Below are positions 17,254-25,034 of a stretch of 64,000 nucleotides of DNA, piece after piece. The notes below the pieces were generated by a model. It saw only the letters and a list, made by a program, of their open reading frames with translations. It made no database searches and was not told the DNA's origin. The position numbers and the translations under genes were made by a program. Location of the stretch: contig JAVBKU010000003.1 of assembly GCA_031553875.1 (NCBI GenBank), positions 75,868-139,867 of the forward strand, in the 5' to 3' direction. Source of the stretch: JAVBKU01 sp031553875. Lineage in GTDB: Bacteria > Bacteroidota > Bacteroidia > Bacteroidales > Rikenellaceae. Numbering within the stretch: the stretch's first letter is position 1; the number at the start of each line of letters is the position of its first letter.

Positions 17254-17353
17254 CAGTCTGCCGCCGGCGAAGGGCGAAAACGAGCCTAAGGCGAGGAGCA
17301 GCCCGCCGCATTGGGGCGGCGGCGGACTGCCGACCTTTACGTCGCAAAGGTCG
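17254..17353. repeat. Dispersed two-hairpin repeat, family 3, copy 1
   Basis: Long imperfect stem bounded by CAGTCTGCCGCCG and CGGCGGCGGACTG (one G-U-type difference), then a perfect 8 bp hairpin CGACCTTT/AAAGGTCG (17331-17353). About 97% of the body matches copy 2 at 23635-23734 by eye apart from the second hairpin. Lies in the 237 bp divergent spacer between udp and glmM, upstream of the glmM promoter. Confidence 0.8.
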
Positions 17354-17390
17354 AACCAATCTAAAGAATAACTTTTAAAAGGTATCTTAA

Positions 17391-17421
17391 TTGTTATTCT
17401 GCTATAAAAGTAATTATTTTG
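17391..17421 (+). promoter_or_regulatory. Probable glmM promoter
   Basis: TTG (17391-17393), 20 bp spacer, TTATTTTG (17414-17421; one base off TAnnTTTG). It lies 35 bp before the glmM ATG. Confidence 0.45.
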
Positions 17422-17456
17422 TAGCGAAAATCATACCCTAATATAGTTTAACCGAC

Positions 17457-18842
17457 ATGACCCTTATCAAATCCATCTCAGGCATACGCGGCACCATAGG
17501 CGGCGCCGAGGGCGACAACCTCACTCCGTCCGACCTTGTGAAATTCACAGCCTCATACTGCAAGTGGCTCCGCAAGAGCGCCCCGCAAGGCAGGCTCAAG
17601 GTAGTGCTGGGGCGTGATGCTCGTATTTCGGGCGAGATGGTGGCCGACATAGTGCGCGGCACGATGCTCTCATGTGGGGTCGACGTGGTGGACGTGGGTC
17701 TGTGTACCACTCCGGGCGTGGAATTGGCCGTGGTGCATTACTCCGCTAACGGCGGTATAATCCTTACAGCCAGCCACAACCCCAAGCAGTGGAACGCCCT
17801 CAAGCTCCTTAATTCCAAAGGAGAATTCCTGAACGATGCCGACGGCAAGAAAGTACTCTCCTATGCTTCGGCGGGTAGCTACGATTTTGTAGACGTTGAC
17901 AGTATCGGTAAGGTGGTGGCATCGGAAAGTTACGATAAAAAGCATATAGAGCAGGTATTGGCGCTGGGTCTCGTAGACGTTGAGGCTGTGCGCAAGAGAG
18001 GCTTTAAAGTGGTCGTGGACGGGGTTAATTCCGTTGGAGGTACAATTATTCCCGCGTTGCTGAAAGCTATGGGTGTCGAGGTGGTAGAGCTATACTGTAC
18101 CCCCAACGGGCAGTTCCCACACAATCCCGAACCTCTGCCTGAACACCTGACCGAAATATCCGCTGTCGTACGCCGCGAGAAGGCCGACCTGGGTGTCGTG
18201 GTCGACCCCGACGTCGACCGCCTGGCATTCGTCAACGAAGACGGCACCATGTTCGGCGAGGAGTACACCCTTGTGGCCGTGGCCGATTACGTGCTGTCGC
18301 ATACCAAAGGCGCGACCGTTTCCAACCTTAGTTCGTCGAGGGCATTGAGGGATGTGACCCAGGCGCACGGGTGCGAGTATTCAGCTGCCGCCGTGGGTGA
18401 GGTGAACGTGGTGGCCAAGATGAAGGAAGTGGGTGCTGTGATAGGCGGCGAAGGTAACGGCGGGGTAATATATCCCGAGTCGCACTATGGCCGCGACGCG
18501 CTTGTCGGCGCGGCACTGTTCCTTACGCTGCTGGCCAAGTCAGGGAAGAAGATATCGGAACTCAGGGCCTCTTGCCCCGAATATTACATATCGAAAAATA
18601 AGATAGAACTCACCCCGGGGATCGACGTAGACGGCATACTTGCCAATATGAAAAAGAAGTACGCCGACCAACGGGTCAACGATATCGACGGCGTGAAAAT
18701 TGACTTTCCCACGGAGTGGGTGCACCTGCGTAAGAGTAATACCGAGCCCATTATACGCATCTATAGCGAAAGCCGCGACAAGGCCTCGGCCGATGCCCTG
18801 GCGGAGAAGATAATAGCTGATATTAAGGGTTTTGTGAAGTAG
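17457..18842 (+). CDS. glmM: Phosphoglucosamine mutase
   Basis: 461 residues of the alpha-D-phosphohexomutase family. Active-site phosphoserine S106 in LTASHNPK, metal-binding DPDVDR, sugar-binding GEGNGG and the phosphate-binding RKSNTEP near the C-terminus mark the four domains. Converts glucosamine-6-phosphate to glucosamine-1-phosphate for UDP-GlcNAc, and so for peptidoglycan and LPS. The Bacteroidota enzymes of this length are usually named GlmM; a broader phosphomanno/glucomutase activity cannot be excluded. Confidence 0.9.
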   Translation: MTLIKSISGIRGTIGGAEGDNLTPSDLVKFTASYCKWLRKSAPQGRLKVVLGRDARISGEMVADIVRGTMLSCGVDVVDVGLCTTPGVELAVVHYSANGGIILTASHNPKQWNALKLLNSKGEFLNDADGKKVLSYASAGSYDFVDVDSIGKVVASESYDKKHIEQVLALGLVDVEAVRKRGFKVVVDGVNSVGGTIIPALLKAMGVEVVELYCTPNGQFPHNPEPLPEHLTEISAVVRREKADLGVVVDPDVDRLAFVNEDGTMFGEEYTLVAVADYVLSHTKGATVSNLSSSRALRDVTQAHGCEYSAAAVGEVNVVAKMKEVGAVIGGEGNGGVIYPESHYGRDALVGAALFLTLLAKSGKKISELRASCPEYYISKNKIELTPGIDVDGILANMKKKYADQRVNDIDGVKIDFPTEWVHLRKSNTEPIIRIYSESRDKASADALAEKIIADIKGFVK

Positions 18843-18904
18843 GCGTCAGCGCCATAGACGCGTTAAGAGTAAATCCTGAGAGGAACTCTGAGCCCGGAAA
18901 CTGA

Positions 18905-19013
18905 GGCGGCCGACATGAAAGTGTCGGCCGCCTGCTGTTTTGGGATTGTCGTGGAGACAATCCCTTGCCGCCGCCCCAGGCACGAAGTGCCTCGGGGGGA
19001 TGGGGCGGCGGCA
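18905..19013. other. Cluster of three perfect stem-loops downstream of glmM
   Basis: Stem 1: GGCGGCCGACA/TGTCGGCCGCC (18905-18932), followed by GCTGTTTTG, so possibly the glmM terminator. Stem 2: GGGATTGTC/GACAATCCC (18942-18964). Stem 3: TGCCGCCGCCCC/GGGGCGGCGGCA (18966-19013), enclosing a second perfect hairpin AGGCAC/GTGCCT. The remainder of the 284 bp spacer has no gene. Confidence 0.75.
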
Positions 19014-19068
19014 GGTGTCTTTCTGTGTTAAGTATAGGATTGTCAGCGTCACGGCACATCTAAAATAA

Positions 19069-19095
19069 ACGGCCGCAGCAATCAGCTGCGGCCGT
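19069..19095 (-). terminator. Terminator of the rplY-pth-hslR-DUF4924 operon
   Basis: ACGGCCGCAG/CTGCGGCCGT stem with a CAATCAG-type loop, followed on the minus strand by TTATTTTA. 32 bp after the DUF4924 stop. Confidence 0.75.
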
Positions 19096-19126
19096 TAAAA
19101 GCTACCATTAGTTTTCTCCCTCGAAC

Positions 19127-19687
19127 TTATTCTTCCTTAAACAAATCTATCTCGCCCCTTTCCGCCTTATGGAACATAGTTGCCAATTCGGCCACTACGG
19201 GTGAGATAAGCGACAGGACACTTTCTATATACGCCCCCTTGCTCTCATCCTTTTTTATGCGATAAAGCACCACGGCGTACAGCGCCCTGAAATATAGCTC
19301 GACGTCCGAAATGTCCTGCTTGCCGAGCTTCTCGCGAAGGGTGCCTAGTTCCGGCTCGAGAGCGGCGTAAAGTGAGCGGTAGCGTTCGCCGTCGGGGAGG
19401 CTCAACAGCCTGAGGTGCATGTTGTTGAGGTCGTCGATAAGGTGTTTCGTGTGGTCGAGATGGCCATTCTCCTCCTTACCCTCCTGGCGCAGCAGATTGA
19501 TAAATTCCATGTACCACAGGAACAGCGCTTGCTTCTCGTCCTCCGAGAGATTGTCGCGTGTCTGCACCAGCTGCGAATAGACCGCCTCGGGGCTGAATTG
19601 CAGGGCTCTCATCAGGTCCTCCAACTGCCACAGATAGAGGATGTATTCGGCTATGTTATCTTTGCGTTTGGCTTGGGCGATATACAT
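19127..19687 (-). CDS. DUF4924 family protein
   Basis: 186 residues, all-helical and acidic, beginning MYIAQAKRKDNIAEYILYLWQ. It matches the Bacteroidota-specific DUF4924 family in length and in its opening motif. No function is known. It ends an operon with rplY, pth and the S4-domain protein (57 bp gap), which hints at a translation-related role (inference only). Confidence 0.75.
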   Translation of the reverse strand: MYIAQAKRKDNIAEYILYLWQLEDLMRALQFSPEAVYSQLVQTRDNLSEDEKQALFLWYMEFINLLRQEGKEENGHLDHTKHLIDDLNNMHLRLLSLPDGERYRSLYAALEPELGTLREKLGKQDISDVELYFRALYAVVLYRIKKDESKGAYIESVLSLISPVVAELATMFHKAERGEIDLFKEE

Positions 19688-19744
19688 GATAATAAGATAC
19701 TTAAGTGTATTTGAGCGCGCGGACAGGCTGTGGGGTGGGATCAG

Positions 19745-20155
19745 TTACTCCCCGTCGTTCCAATCCTCCGGCGAATCGAAATAAAAATCCTCCATCAATG
19801 CCTCGATCTCCCTGCGGTCGCGCTTGGTGGGGCGTCCCGCTCCCCGGTCGCGCGTGAGGAACAGCCCGTTGGGAGCGGAGGTGAGCTTATCCAACTCCTT
19901 CTGCGGCGTGACGTTCTGCATGTAGAGCTCGAGATTTTTTGCAGGTTGGCGGCTGGGGGCCAGGTCGATAACCCTGAACGAGAACGTCGCCAACGGCTTA
20001 CGCACCTTCACCACGTCGCCGGGCTTCACCTCGCGGGCGGGTTTGACGGGGGAGTCGCCTATGGTGATCTTGTTGCCCTTGCAGGCCTCGGCCGCTTCCG
20101 ACCGGGTCTTGAACAACCTCATCGTCCAGAGCCATTTGTCTACGCGCGTTCCCAT
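19745..20155 (-). CDS. hslR: S4-domain RNA-binding protein, HslR/Hsp15-like
   Basis: 136 residues. S4 domain at about 3-65 starting RVDKWLWTMRLFKTRSEA, the signature of Hsp15 homologues, then a basic tail. Hsp15 binds stalled 50S subunits that still carry peptidyl-tRNA and helps recycle them. That fits its place after peptidyl-tRNA hydrolase and ribosomal protein L25. 63 bp after pth. Confidence 0.87.
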   Translation of the reverse strand: MGTRVDKWLWTMRLFKTRSEAAEACKGNKITIGDSPVKPAREVKPGDVVKVRKPLATFSFRVIDLAPSRQPAKNLELYMQNVTPQKELDKLTSAPNGLFLTRDRGAGRPTKRDRREIEALMEDFYFDSPEDWNDGE

Positions 20156-20218
20156 ATTTCAGGATGGATTATAAGTTGCCAGGAAAGGCCGATCCATACA
20201 CCGGACCCACCTCCAAGG

Positions 20219-20782
20219 TTATTTCTTATTAAAGAAATTCATCGTCCGCTCCAGGCCTATCGTACCGAAAGAGGTTATAGCGTCGGCGGCCGCCTTGAGT
20301 CGCTCGGGCAGGACTTTTTTCTCCTCGTCGCTCCAGCGGCCCAGCACATAGTCGACCTGCATCCCCTTGGGGAAGTCGCCGCCGATGCCGAACCGCATAC
20401 GGGCGTAGCCTCCATGGCCTAGCGTGGCGTCGATATGCTTGAGGCCGTTGTGGCCGCCATCGCTGCCCTTGGCGCGGATACGTATGGCGCCTAACGGCAG
20501 GGCGATGTCGTCGAGCACGATAAGCACGTTCTCCACCGGAATGTTCTGGTTCTGCATCCAGTAGTTGACCGCCTTGCCGCTGAGGTTCATGTACGTGGAG
20601 GGCTTGACCAGCACGAATATACGCCCTTTATACCTCACCTCGGCGACGTCGCCGTAGCGGGCAGAGCTAAAAACAGCATTGGATGCCTCGGCAAAGGCAT
20701 CCAATACTTTAAAACCTATGTTGTGGCGGGTGTCGGCGTATTCGGCGCCTATATTACCCAACCCCACTATGAGGTATTTCAC
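20219..20782 (-). CDS. pth: Peptidyl-tRNA hydrolase
   Basis: 187 residues, typical length. MKYLIVGLGNIGAEY, catalytic His20 in TRHNIGF, KPSTYMNLSG, the Asp-containing VLIVLDDIALPLG and KGSDGGHNGLKHI are all present. Releases tRNA from prematurely dropped peptidyl-tRNA. Starts 17 bp after rplY. Confidence 0.96.
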   Translation of the reverse strand: MKYLIVGLGNIGAEYADTRHNIGFKVLDAFAEASNAVFSSARYGDVAEVRYKGRIFVLVKPSTYMNLSGKAVNYWMQNQNIPVENVLIVLDDIALPLGAIRIRAKGSDGGHNGLKHIDATLGHGGYARMRFGIGGDFPKGMQVDYVLGRWSDEEKKVLPERLKAAADAITSFGTIGLERTMNFFNKK

Positions 20783-20799
20783 TTTTCAAGTGTTTAGGC

Positions 20800-21384
20800 T
20801 TACTTGCCTTCTGCGGCAGCAGCAGCGGCGGCACCACGGGCGGCACGTGTCATCTTCACGGCGCACACGGCTGTGGTGGCGGGAGTAAGCAGGGTTACGT
20901 TCTCGTATGAGAGGTCGCCCACGAAGATCGACTTGCCGAGACCGAGCTCGGTAACGTCTATGATCAGCTCGTCGGGCAGGTTGTCCATTGTGGCGCTCAC
21001 GCGGATCTTCCTCTTGCTGAGGGCCAGCTTACCGCCGAGCTTTACGCCTTCTGCGTTACCGGAGAGACGCACAGGAATGTCGATAGATATAGGCTTGCCG
21101 GGAACTACGTGGTAGAAATCTACGTGAAGGATCTCGTCGGTCACGGGGTGGTACTGTACCTCCCTCATCACGCCCACTTCCTTCTTACCTTCCACGTCGA
21201 ACTCGACGAGGTATGATTTGGGGCTGAAAATAAGCTGTTTGAATTCTTTTACGCCTACGGAGAAGTGTACTGTTTCGCCGTTACCGTAGATGGTGCAGGG
21301 AACGAGTTCTTCGCTCCTTAAGCGTTTGCTCTCTTTTTTTCCGAAGTCGGCGCGCTTGGCACCTTTGATCTTGAGTGTTTCCAT
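20800..21384 (-). CDS. rplY: 50S ribosomal protein L25 (Ctc/TL5 type)
   Basis: 194 residues: N-terminal 5S-rRNA-binding L25 domain (about 1-92) and a C-terminal beta domain (about 95-180) as in the long Ctc/TL5 form, then an Ala/Arg-rich tail (ARGAAAAAAAEGK). First gene of the rplY-pth-hslR-DUF4924 operon; a strong promoter precedes an ~80 nt leader with a small CCCC/GGGG hairpin. Confidence 0.95.
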   Translation of the reverse strand: METLKIKGAKRADFGKKESKRLRSEELVPCTIYGNGETVHFSVGVKEFKQLIFSPKSYLVEFDVEGKKEVGVMREVQYHPVTDEILHVDFYHVVPGKPISIDIPVRLSGNAEGVKLGGKLALSKRKIRVSATMDNLPDELIIDVTELGLGKSIFVGDLSYENVTLLTPATTAVCAVKMTRAARGAAAAAAAEGK

Positions 21385-21469
21385 TGTGTGAAAATAAGTT
21401 AGGTTTTTATTAGACCGCTACTCAGTTCGCCCGAGAGAAGCCGGACGATCCCCATGACGGTTCGGGGTG

Positions 21470-21501
21470 CAAATATATGAATTCGTTTTGGTTTTTACAA
21501 A
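21470..21501 (-). promoter_or_regulatory. Promoter of the rplY operon
   Basis: Minus-strand TTTG (21498-21501), exactly 20 bp spacer, TATATTTG (21470-21477): a full match to the Bacteroidota consensus. Predicted leader is about 80 nt. Confidence 0.8.
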
Positions 21502-21587
21502 TGATGTGTAGTTTAGTAGGGTGTTAGGTCTCTGCCGACACGCGAAGAAAGGAGATAATACAAAGGGTTTGACTCTAATAATTGGGT

Positions 21588-21684
21588 TTACGGCTCGCAG
21601 CCAGCGGAGTTGCGGATAAGCCTTTAGGCACATCAGCCCTCCGCCTGGGGTAGCTGCGGGCTGACGGCCTTGCTCTGCAAGTCC
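21588..21684. repeat. Dispersed two-hairpin repeat, family 3, copy 3 (diverged)
   Basis: Same architecture as copies 1, 2 and 4 but diverged in sequence: outer arms CGGCTCGCAGC and GCTGCGGGCTG, inner CAGCGGAG with CTCCGCCTG, internal AAGCCTTTAGGC, then a second hairpin GGCCTTGC/GCAAGTCC. In the 391 bp spacer between the rplY promoter and the U32 promoter; nothing else is seen there. Confidence 0.65.
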
Positions 21685-21761
21685 GATTGTTTACCAAGGT
21701 AGTATTGGTAAAACTGACTACACGAAATCGCCGGCGCCGTATAAAATTTCGCTGTTTTTCG

Positions 21762-21769
21762 TACCTTTG
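21762..21769 (+). promoter_or_regulatory. -7 element directly before the U32 gene
   Basis: TACCTTTG ends only 6 bp before the ATG at 21776, so the transcript would start at or within 1-2 nt of the start codon (leaderless). A -33 TTTG is not obvious. Confidence 0.55.
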
Positions 21770-21775
21770 CCTTGT

Positions 21776-23623
21776 ATGACCAGAATAGAACTCCTTGCCC
21801 CTGCCCGCGACTATGATACGGGCATAGCCGCCGTCGACCACGGCGCCGACGCCCTCTATATGGGCGGCCCGGCCTTCGGTGCGCGTCAGGCGGCGGGCAA
21901 CGGAGCGGACGACGTGGCGAGGCTTGCGGAATATGCTCGCCTCTTCGGGGTCAAGGTCTACGTGGCGATGAATACTCTGCTCGACGACTCCGACCTCGCG
22001 TCGGCCGAGAGCCAGGCGTGGGATATGTACCGTGTGGGCGCCGATGCCCTGATCGTGCAGGATATGGCTTTCCTGAGAATGAACCTGCCGCCTGTCGAGC
22101 TTCACGCTTCGACCCAGACCACCAATATCTCTCCTGAACGTGTAAAGTTCCTCGAAGACGTGGGTTTTTCGAGGGTGATACTCGAACGCGCGCTGTCGTT
22201 GGATGATATAAGGACCGTGCGCCGCGCCACTAACGTGGAACTCGAAGCCTTCGTCCACGGGGCTATATGCGTGGGACACAGCGGGCAGTGCTACATGAGC
22301 CGCAGCATGAGCGGCCGCAGCGGTAACCGGGGCAGTTGCTCCCAGCCCTGCCGCCTGCCGTTCGACCTGCTCGATTCCGATATGAAACCCATCTCCCGCG
22401 GCCGCCACTTCCTTTCCTTACAAGACCTTAATCTGGGCGGAGATCTCGAAACACTTATAGATGCCGGGGTGACCTCGTTCAAGATCGAGGGTAGGCTCAA
22501 GGATGTCGACTATGTAAAAAATATCGTGGGCTGGTACCGCCGCCGCCTCGACGAAATAATATCTCACCGGGCCGATCTCGAAAAGGCTTCGTCCGGTAAT
22601 GTAACTATCGGCTTCGACCCCGAGCCGTCGAAGAGTTTTTCTCGCGGGTTTACTCGTTACTTCTTAGACGCTGGAAGGCGTCGGGGGATCGCCTCGTTCT
22701 CCACACCCAAATCCACCGGCGAATACTTGGGCGAGGTGTTGTCCGTTGACCGCGACAGTATAATAGTGGCGTGCAGCGAGGAGGTGAATCCCGGCGACGG
22801 CATATGTTACGCCGACCCCAAGGGGGCTTTGCAGGGTACGAACGTCAACTCCTGCGGTCCTACGGGATACCCCGGCCAGTTGCGAATCTTTCCGCAGAAG
22901 GTGGGCGGTTTCGCCCCCGGAACGGATATATACCGCAACTACGATCACGCTTTCGCCCGCATCATGGATCGCGCCCGCATACGCAGGAGTATCGAGGTGG
23001 CGGCAGTGGTGGATCTCGGGGCGGAGGAGGTAACCCTCACCCTCGATTGTAGCGGGGTCTCGGCCTCCGCAGTGGCGGCCGGTCCGTTCGACGCGGCCCG
23101 CGACGAGGATAAGGCGCTCGACACCATCCGTCGGCAGGTGGCCCGCAGCGGCGACACTATATTCGATGTAACCGATGTGAAGATAAGTGGTGAGGCAAGG
23201 TTTATTCCCGTGTCCGTACTTAATGACCTGCGTCGCCGTGCTTTGGAAAAGTTAGAGGAGGTTGTGGCTGCAAACCAAGCCAAGGTTGAAGCCAGTCGGG
23301 AGGAAAGGCCCGTAACTTACCCCTTGAAGACCATCGATTGCGACCTCAATATTACCAATAAACTCTCTTCGGCTTTCTACGCCTCACATGGTGTCGATGT
23401 TGCGGCCCTGCCTCCGTGCAGGGAGGGGGCCTCCGACCTTTTGGGGCAGGAGGTGATGCGTACGCGCTACTGCCTGCGCGAGGAGATGGGCGAGTGCCTC
23501 AAGGAGTCGCCCAAATATCGGGGCCCGCTTTTCCTGCGCCATGGGCCGTATCTTTACGAGCTGAAATTTGATTGCCGCAGGTGTGGTATGAATGTGATAT
23601 ACAGGGGTAAGGCGAAAGTGTAA
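21776..23623 (+). CDS. rlhA: Peptidase-U32-family protein, RlhA-like 23S rRNA hydroxylation enzyme
   Basis: 615 residues from MTRIELLAPARDYD. TIM-barrel U32 domain with the family signature EAFVHGAICVGHSGQC at about residue 157, followed by CSQPCRLPF, which give the conserved Cys cluster. A collagenase-like DUF3656 region follows and a late Cys pair (FDCRRCGMNVI). This long form corresponds to E. coli RlhA (needed for 5-hydroxycytidine in 23S rRNA); the older annotation is collagenase-like protease. The upstream in-frame TTG at 21767 lies inside the promoter and is rejected. Confidence 0.8.
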   Translation: MTRIELLAPARDYDTGIAAVDHGADALYMGGPAFGARQAAGNGADDVARLAEYARLFGVKVYVAMNTLLDDSDLASAESQAWDMYRVGADALIVQDMAFLRMNLPPVELHASTQTTNISPERVKFLEDVGFSRVILERALSLDDIRTVRRATNVELEAFVHGAICVGHSGQCYMSRSMSGRSGNRGSCSQPCRLPFDLLDSDMKPISRGRHFLSLQDLNLGGDLETLIDAGVTSFKIEGRLKDVDYVKNIVGWYRRRLDEIISHRADLEKASSGNVTIGFDPEPSKSFSRGFTRYFLDAGRRRGIASFSTPKSTGEYLGEVLSVDRDSIIVACSEEVNPGDGICYADPKGALQGTNVNSCGPTGYPGQLRIFPQKVGGFAPGTDIYRNYDHAFARIMDRARIRRSIEVAAVVDLGAEEVTLTLDCSGVSASAVAAGPFDAARDEDKALDTIRRQVARSGDTIFDVTDVKISGEARFIPVSVLNDLRRRALEKLEEVVAANQAKVEASREERPVTYPLKTIDCDLNITNKLSSAFYASHGVDVAALPPCREGASDLLGQEVMRTRYCLREEMGECLKESPKYRGPLFLRHGPYLYELKFDCRRCGMNVIYRGKAKV

Positions 23624-23634
23624 TATTGGTTTTT

Positions 23635-23734
23635 GGTCTGCCGCCGGCGGAGGGCTAAAACGAGCCTAAAGCGAGGAGCAGCCCGCCGCATTGGGGCGGC
23701 GGCGGACTGCCGAACTTTGCATAAACAAAGTTCG
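23635..23734. repeat. Dispersed two-hairpin repeat, family 3, copy 2
   Basis: Body nearly identical to copy 1 (17254-17353), same orientation. The 3' hairpin is CGAACTTTG/CAAAGTTCG (23711-23734), 9 bp perfect, where copy 1 has CGACCTTT/AAAGGTCG: both arms changed together. Starts 11 bp after the U32 stop and could act as its transcript end. Confidence 0.8.
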
Positions 23735-23786
23735 ATAAATACGGAATAAATAATTTCTTGAAAGTACAAATACATATAAATACCCT

Positions 23787-24674
23787 ATGACGAATCCCAC
23801 CCTCCTCACCCCCTCATGGGAAGATTACGAGCTGATCGACAGCGGCGACTACGAGAAGCTCGAACGCTTCGGGCAGTACGTCACCCGTCGTCCCGAGCCG
23901 CAGGCCATATGGCATAAGTCGCTCTCCGAGGGCGAGTGGGAGCGACTATCCCATGCCGTGTTCGCTCGCGGAGGACATAGCGAGGAGAGAGGTGAGTGGC
24001 GGTGCCGTCCGCAGATGCCAGGCCAATGGACGGTGGGCTATAAATATAAATCCATGTCTCTGAAAATGCGCCTCGGCCTCACCTCGTTCAAACATGTGGG
24101 TATATTTCCCGAGCAGGCCGAGAATTGGAATTTCCTCTACGACTTTCTTTCCGGCGGCGCGAACGGCGAAAAAAAGCAGGTGCTCAACCTCTTCGCGTAC
24201 ACGGGCGGGGCGACCCTGGCCGCGGCGGCGGCAGGCGCGGAGGTGACTCATGTCGATTCTGTGAAACAGGTGGTGAGCTGGGCCAGGGAGAATATGGAGG
24301 CCTCGGGCCTCGACGGGGTGCGCTGGATCGTCGACGACGCCCTGAAGTTCGCCCGCAGGGAGGTGAAGCGGGGCCGGAAGTATGACGCGATCATTATCGA
24401 CCCTCCCGCCTACGGCCGCGGTCCCGACGGCGAAAAATGGATACTCGAAGAGAACCTATCTGAGATGTTAGACCTCTGCGCGGAATTGCTTAAACCGTCC
24501 GGCAGTTGCCTGATACTCAATCTCTATTCTATGGGACTGTCGGCGCTCCTGGCCCACGGCATCGTGAAGCAGGCCTTTGGCGCCGCCCGCGGCGAACAAT
24601 TCGGCGAACTCTACTTCACCGACCGTGGCGGCAAGTCGCTGCCCCTGGGGGTGTATTGCAGGATAATAAGATAA
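23787..24674 (+). CDS. Class I SAM-dependent methyltransferase, RlmI/RlmK-like
   Basis: 295 residues. Rossmann methyltransferase core with motif I NLFAYTGGATLAAAAAG, acidic HVDSV, DDALKF and catalytic-loop DPPAYGRG, the set found in the rRNA cytosine/guanine methyltransferases RlmI and RlmK. The N-terminal PUA domain of RlmI is missing; instead there is a ~110-residue leading domain. Probably modifies RNA; exact target unknown. It follows the rRNA-hydroxylase-like gene. Confidence 0.82.
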   Translation: MTNPTLLTPSWEDYELIDSGDYEKLERFGQYVTRRPEPQAIWHKSLSEGEWERLSHAVFARGGHSEERGEWRCRPQMPGQWTVGYKYKSMSLKMRLGLTSFKHVGIFPEQAENWNFLYDFLSGGANGEKKQVLNLFAYTGGATLAAAAAGAEVTHVDSVKQVVSWARENMEASGLDGVRWIVDDALKFARREVKRGRKYDAIIIDPPAYGRGPDGEKWILEENLSEMLDLCAELLKPSGSCLILNLYSMGLSALLAHGIVKQAFGAARGEQFGELYFTDRGGKSLPLGVYCRIIR

Positions 24675-24694
24675 GTATGGGTATTGCGATCTGC

Positions 24695-24734
24695 GGCGGA
24701 GGCTTGTTCACAGCAAGCCTCCGCCGTTTTTTTT
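24695..24734 (+). terminator. Intrinsic terminator after the methyltransferase
   Basis: Perfect 12 bp stem GGCGGAGGCTTG/CAAGCCTCCGCC, 7-base loop, then GTTTTTTTT; 20 bp after the stop codon. Confidence 0.9.
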
Positions 24735-24799
24735 GCAGTTATGAAGACGACCTTTGCCGCCTGTGCGTTAATGTTTCCAAATTGTACTGTAAATAACGT

Positions 24800-24846
24800 C
24801 ATCTCCGCGGCTGCGGGGGTCGGCCGCAGGCCGAGCCGCGGAGATG
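24800..24846. other. Long perfect palindrome in the tkt upstream region
   Basis: Arms CATCTCCGCGGCT and AGCCGCGGAGATG (13 bp, no mismatch) enclose GCGGGGGTCGGCCGCAGGCCG, itself able to pair (CGGCC/GGCCG). Too far (125 bp) from the first terminator to be part of it. Single copy in this window. It belongs to the 360 bp spacer before tkt, which otherwise holds only the terminator and promoter. Confidence 0.7.
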
Positions 24847-24978
24847 AGCATCGCCGTACGCGATGCAAATACCAGAGACCGATAATAAAAAACACCCTGC
24901 AAATCTCCCTTTCCAACCACTGTCACCCAACTCCTGTTTTTTATACATAAAGCCCTTTATTCTTTGGGATAATATTCC

Positions 24979-24986
24979 TACCTTTG
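24979..24986 (+). promoter_or_regulatory. -7 element of tkt
   Basis: TACCTTTG, 48 bp before the tkt ATG; upstream half is weak (TTTAT about 19 bp before). Confidence 0.5.
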
Positions 24987-25034
24987 TAGGAGTGTATAAA
25001 CCTGTCTATAATCTCCCAAAACAACATATCAAAC

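Noticed and set aside
18823..19059. Small minus-strand ORFs behind glmM
   Set aside because: They arise from the three GC-rich stem-loops; no ribosome site or family.
17254..23734. CRISPR array
   Set aside because: The repeats are kilobases apart, ~100 bp long and internally palindromic, with no regular spacers and no cas genes.
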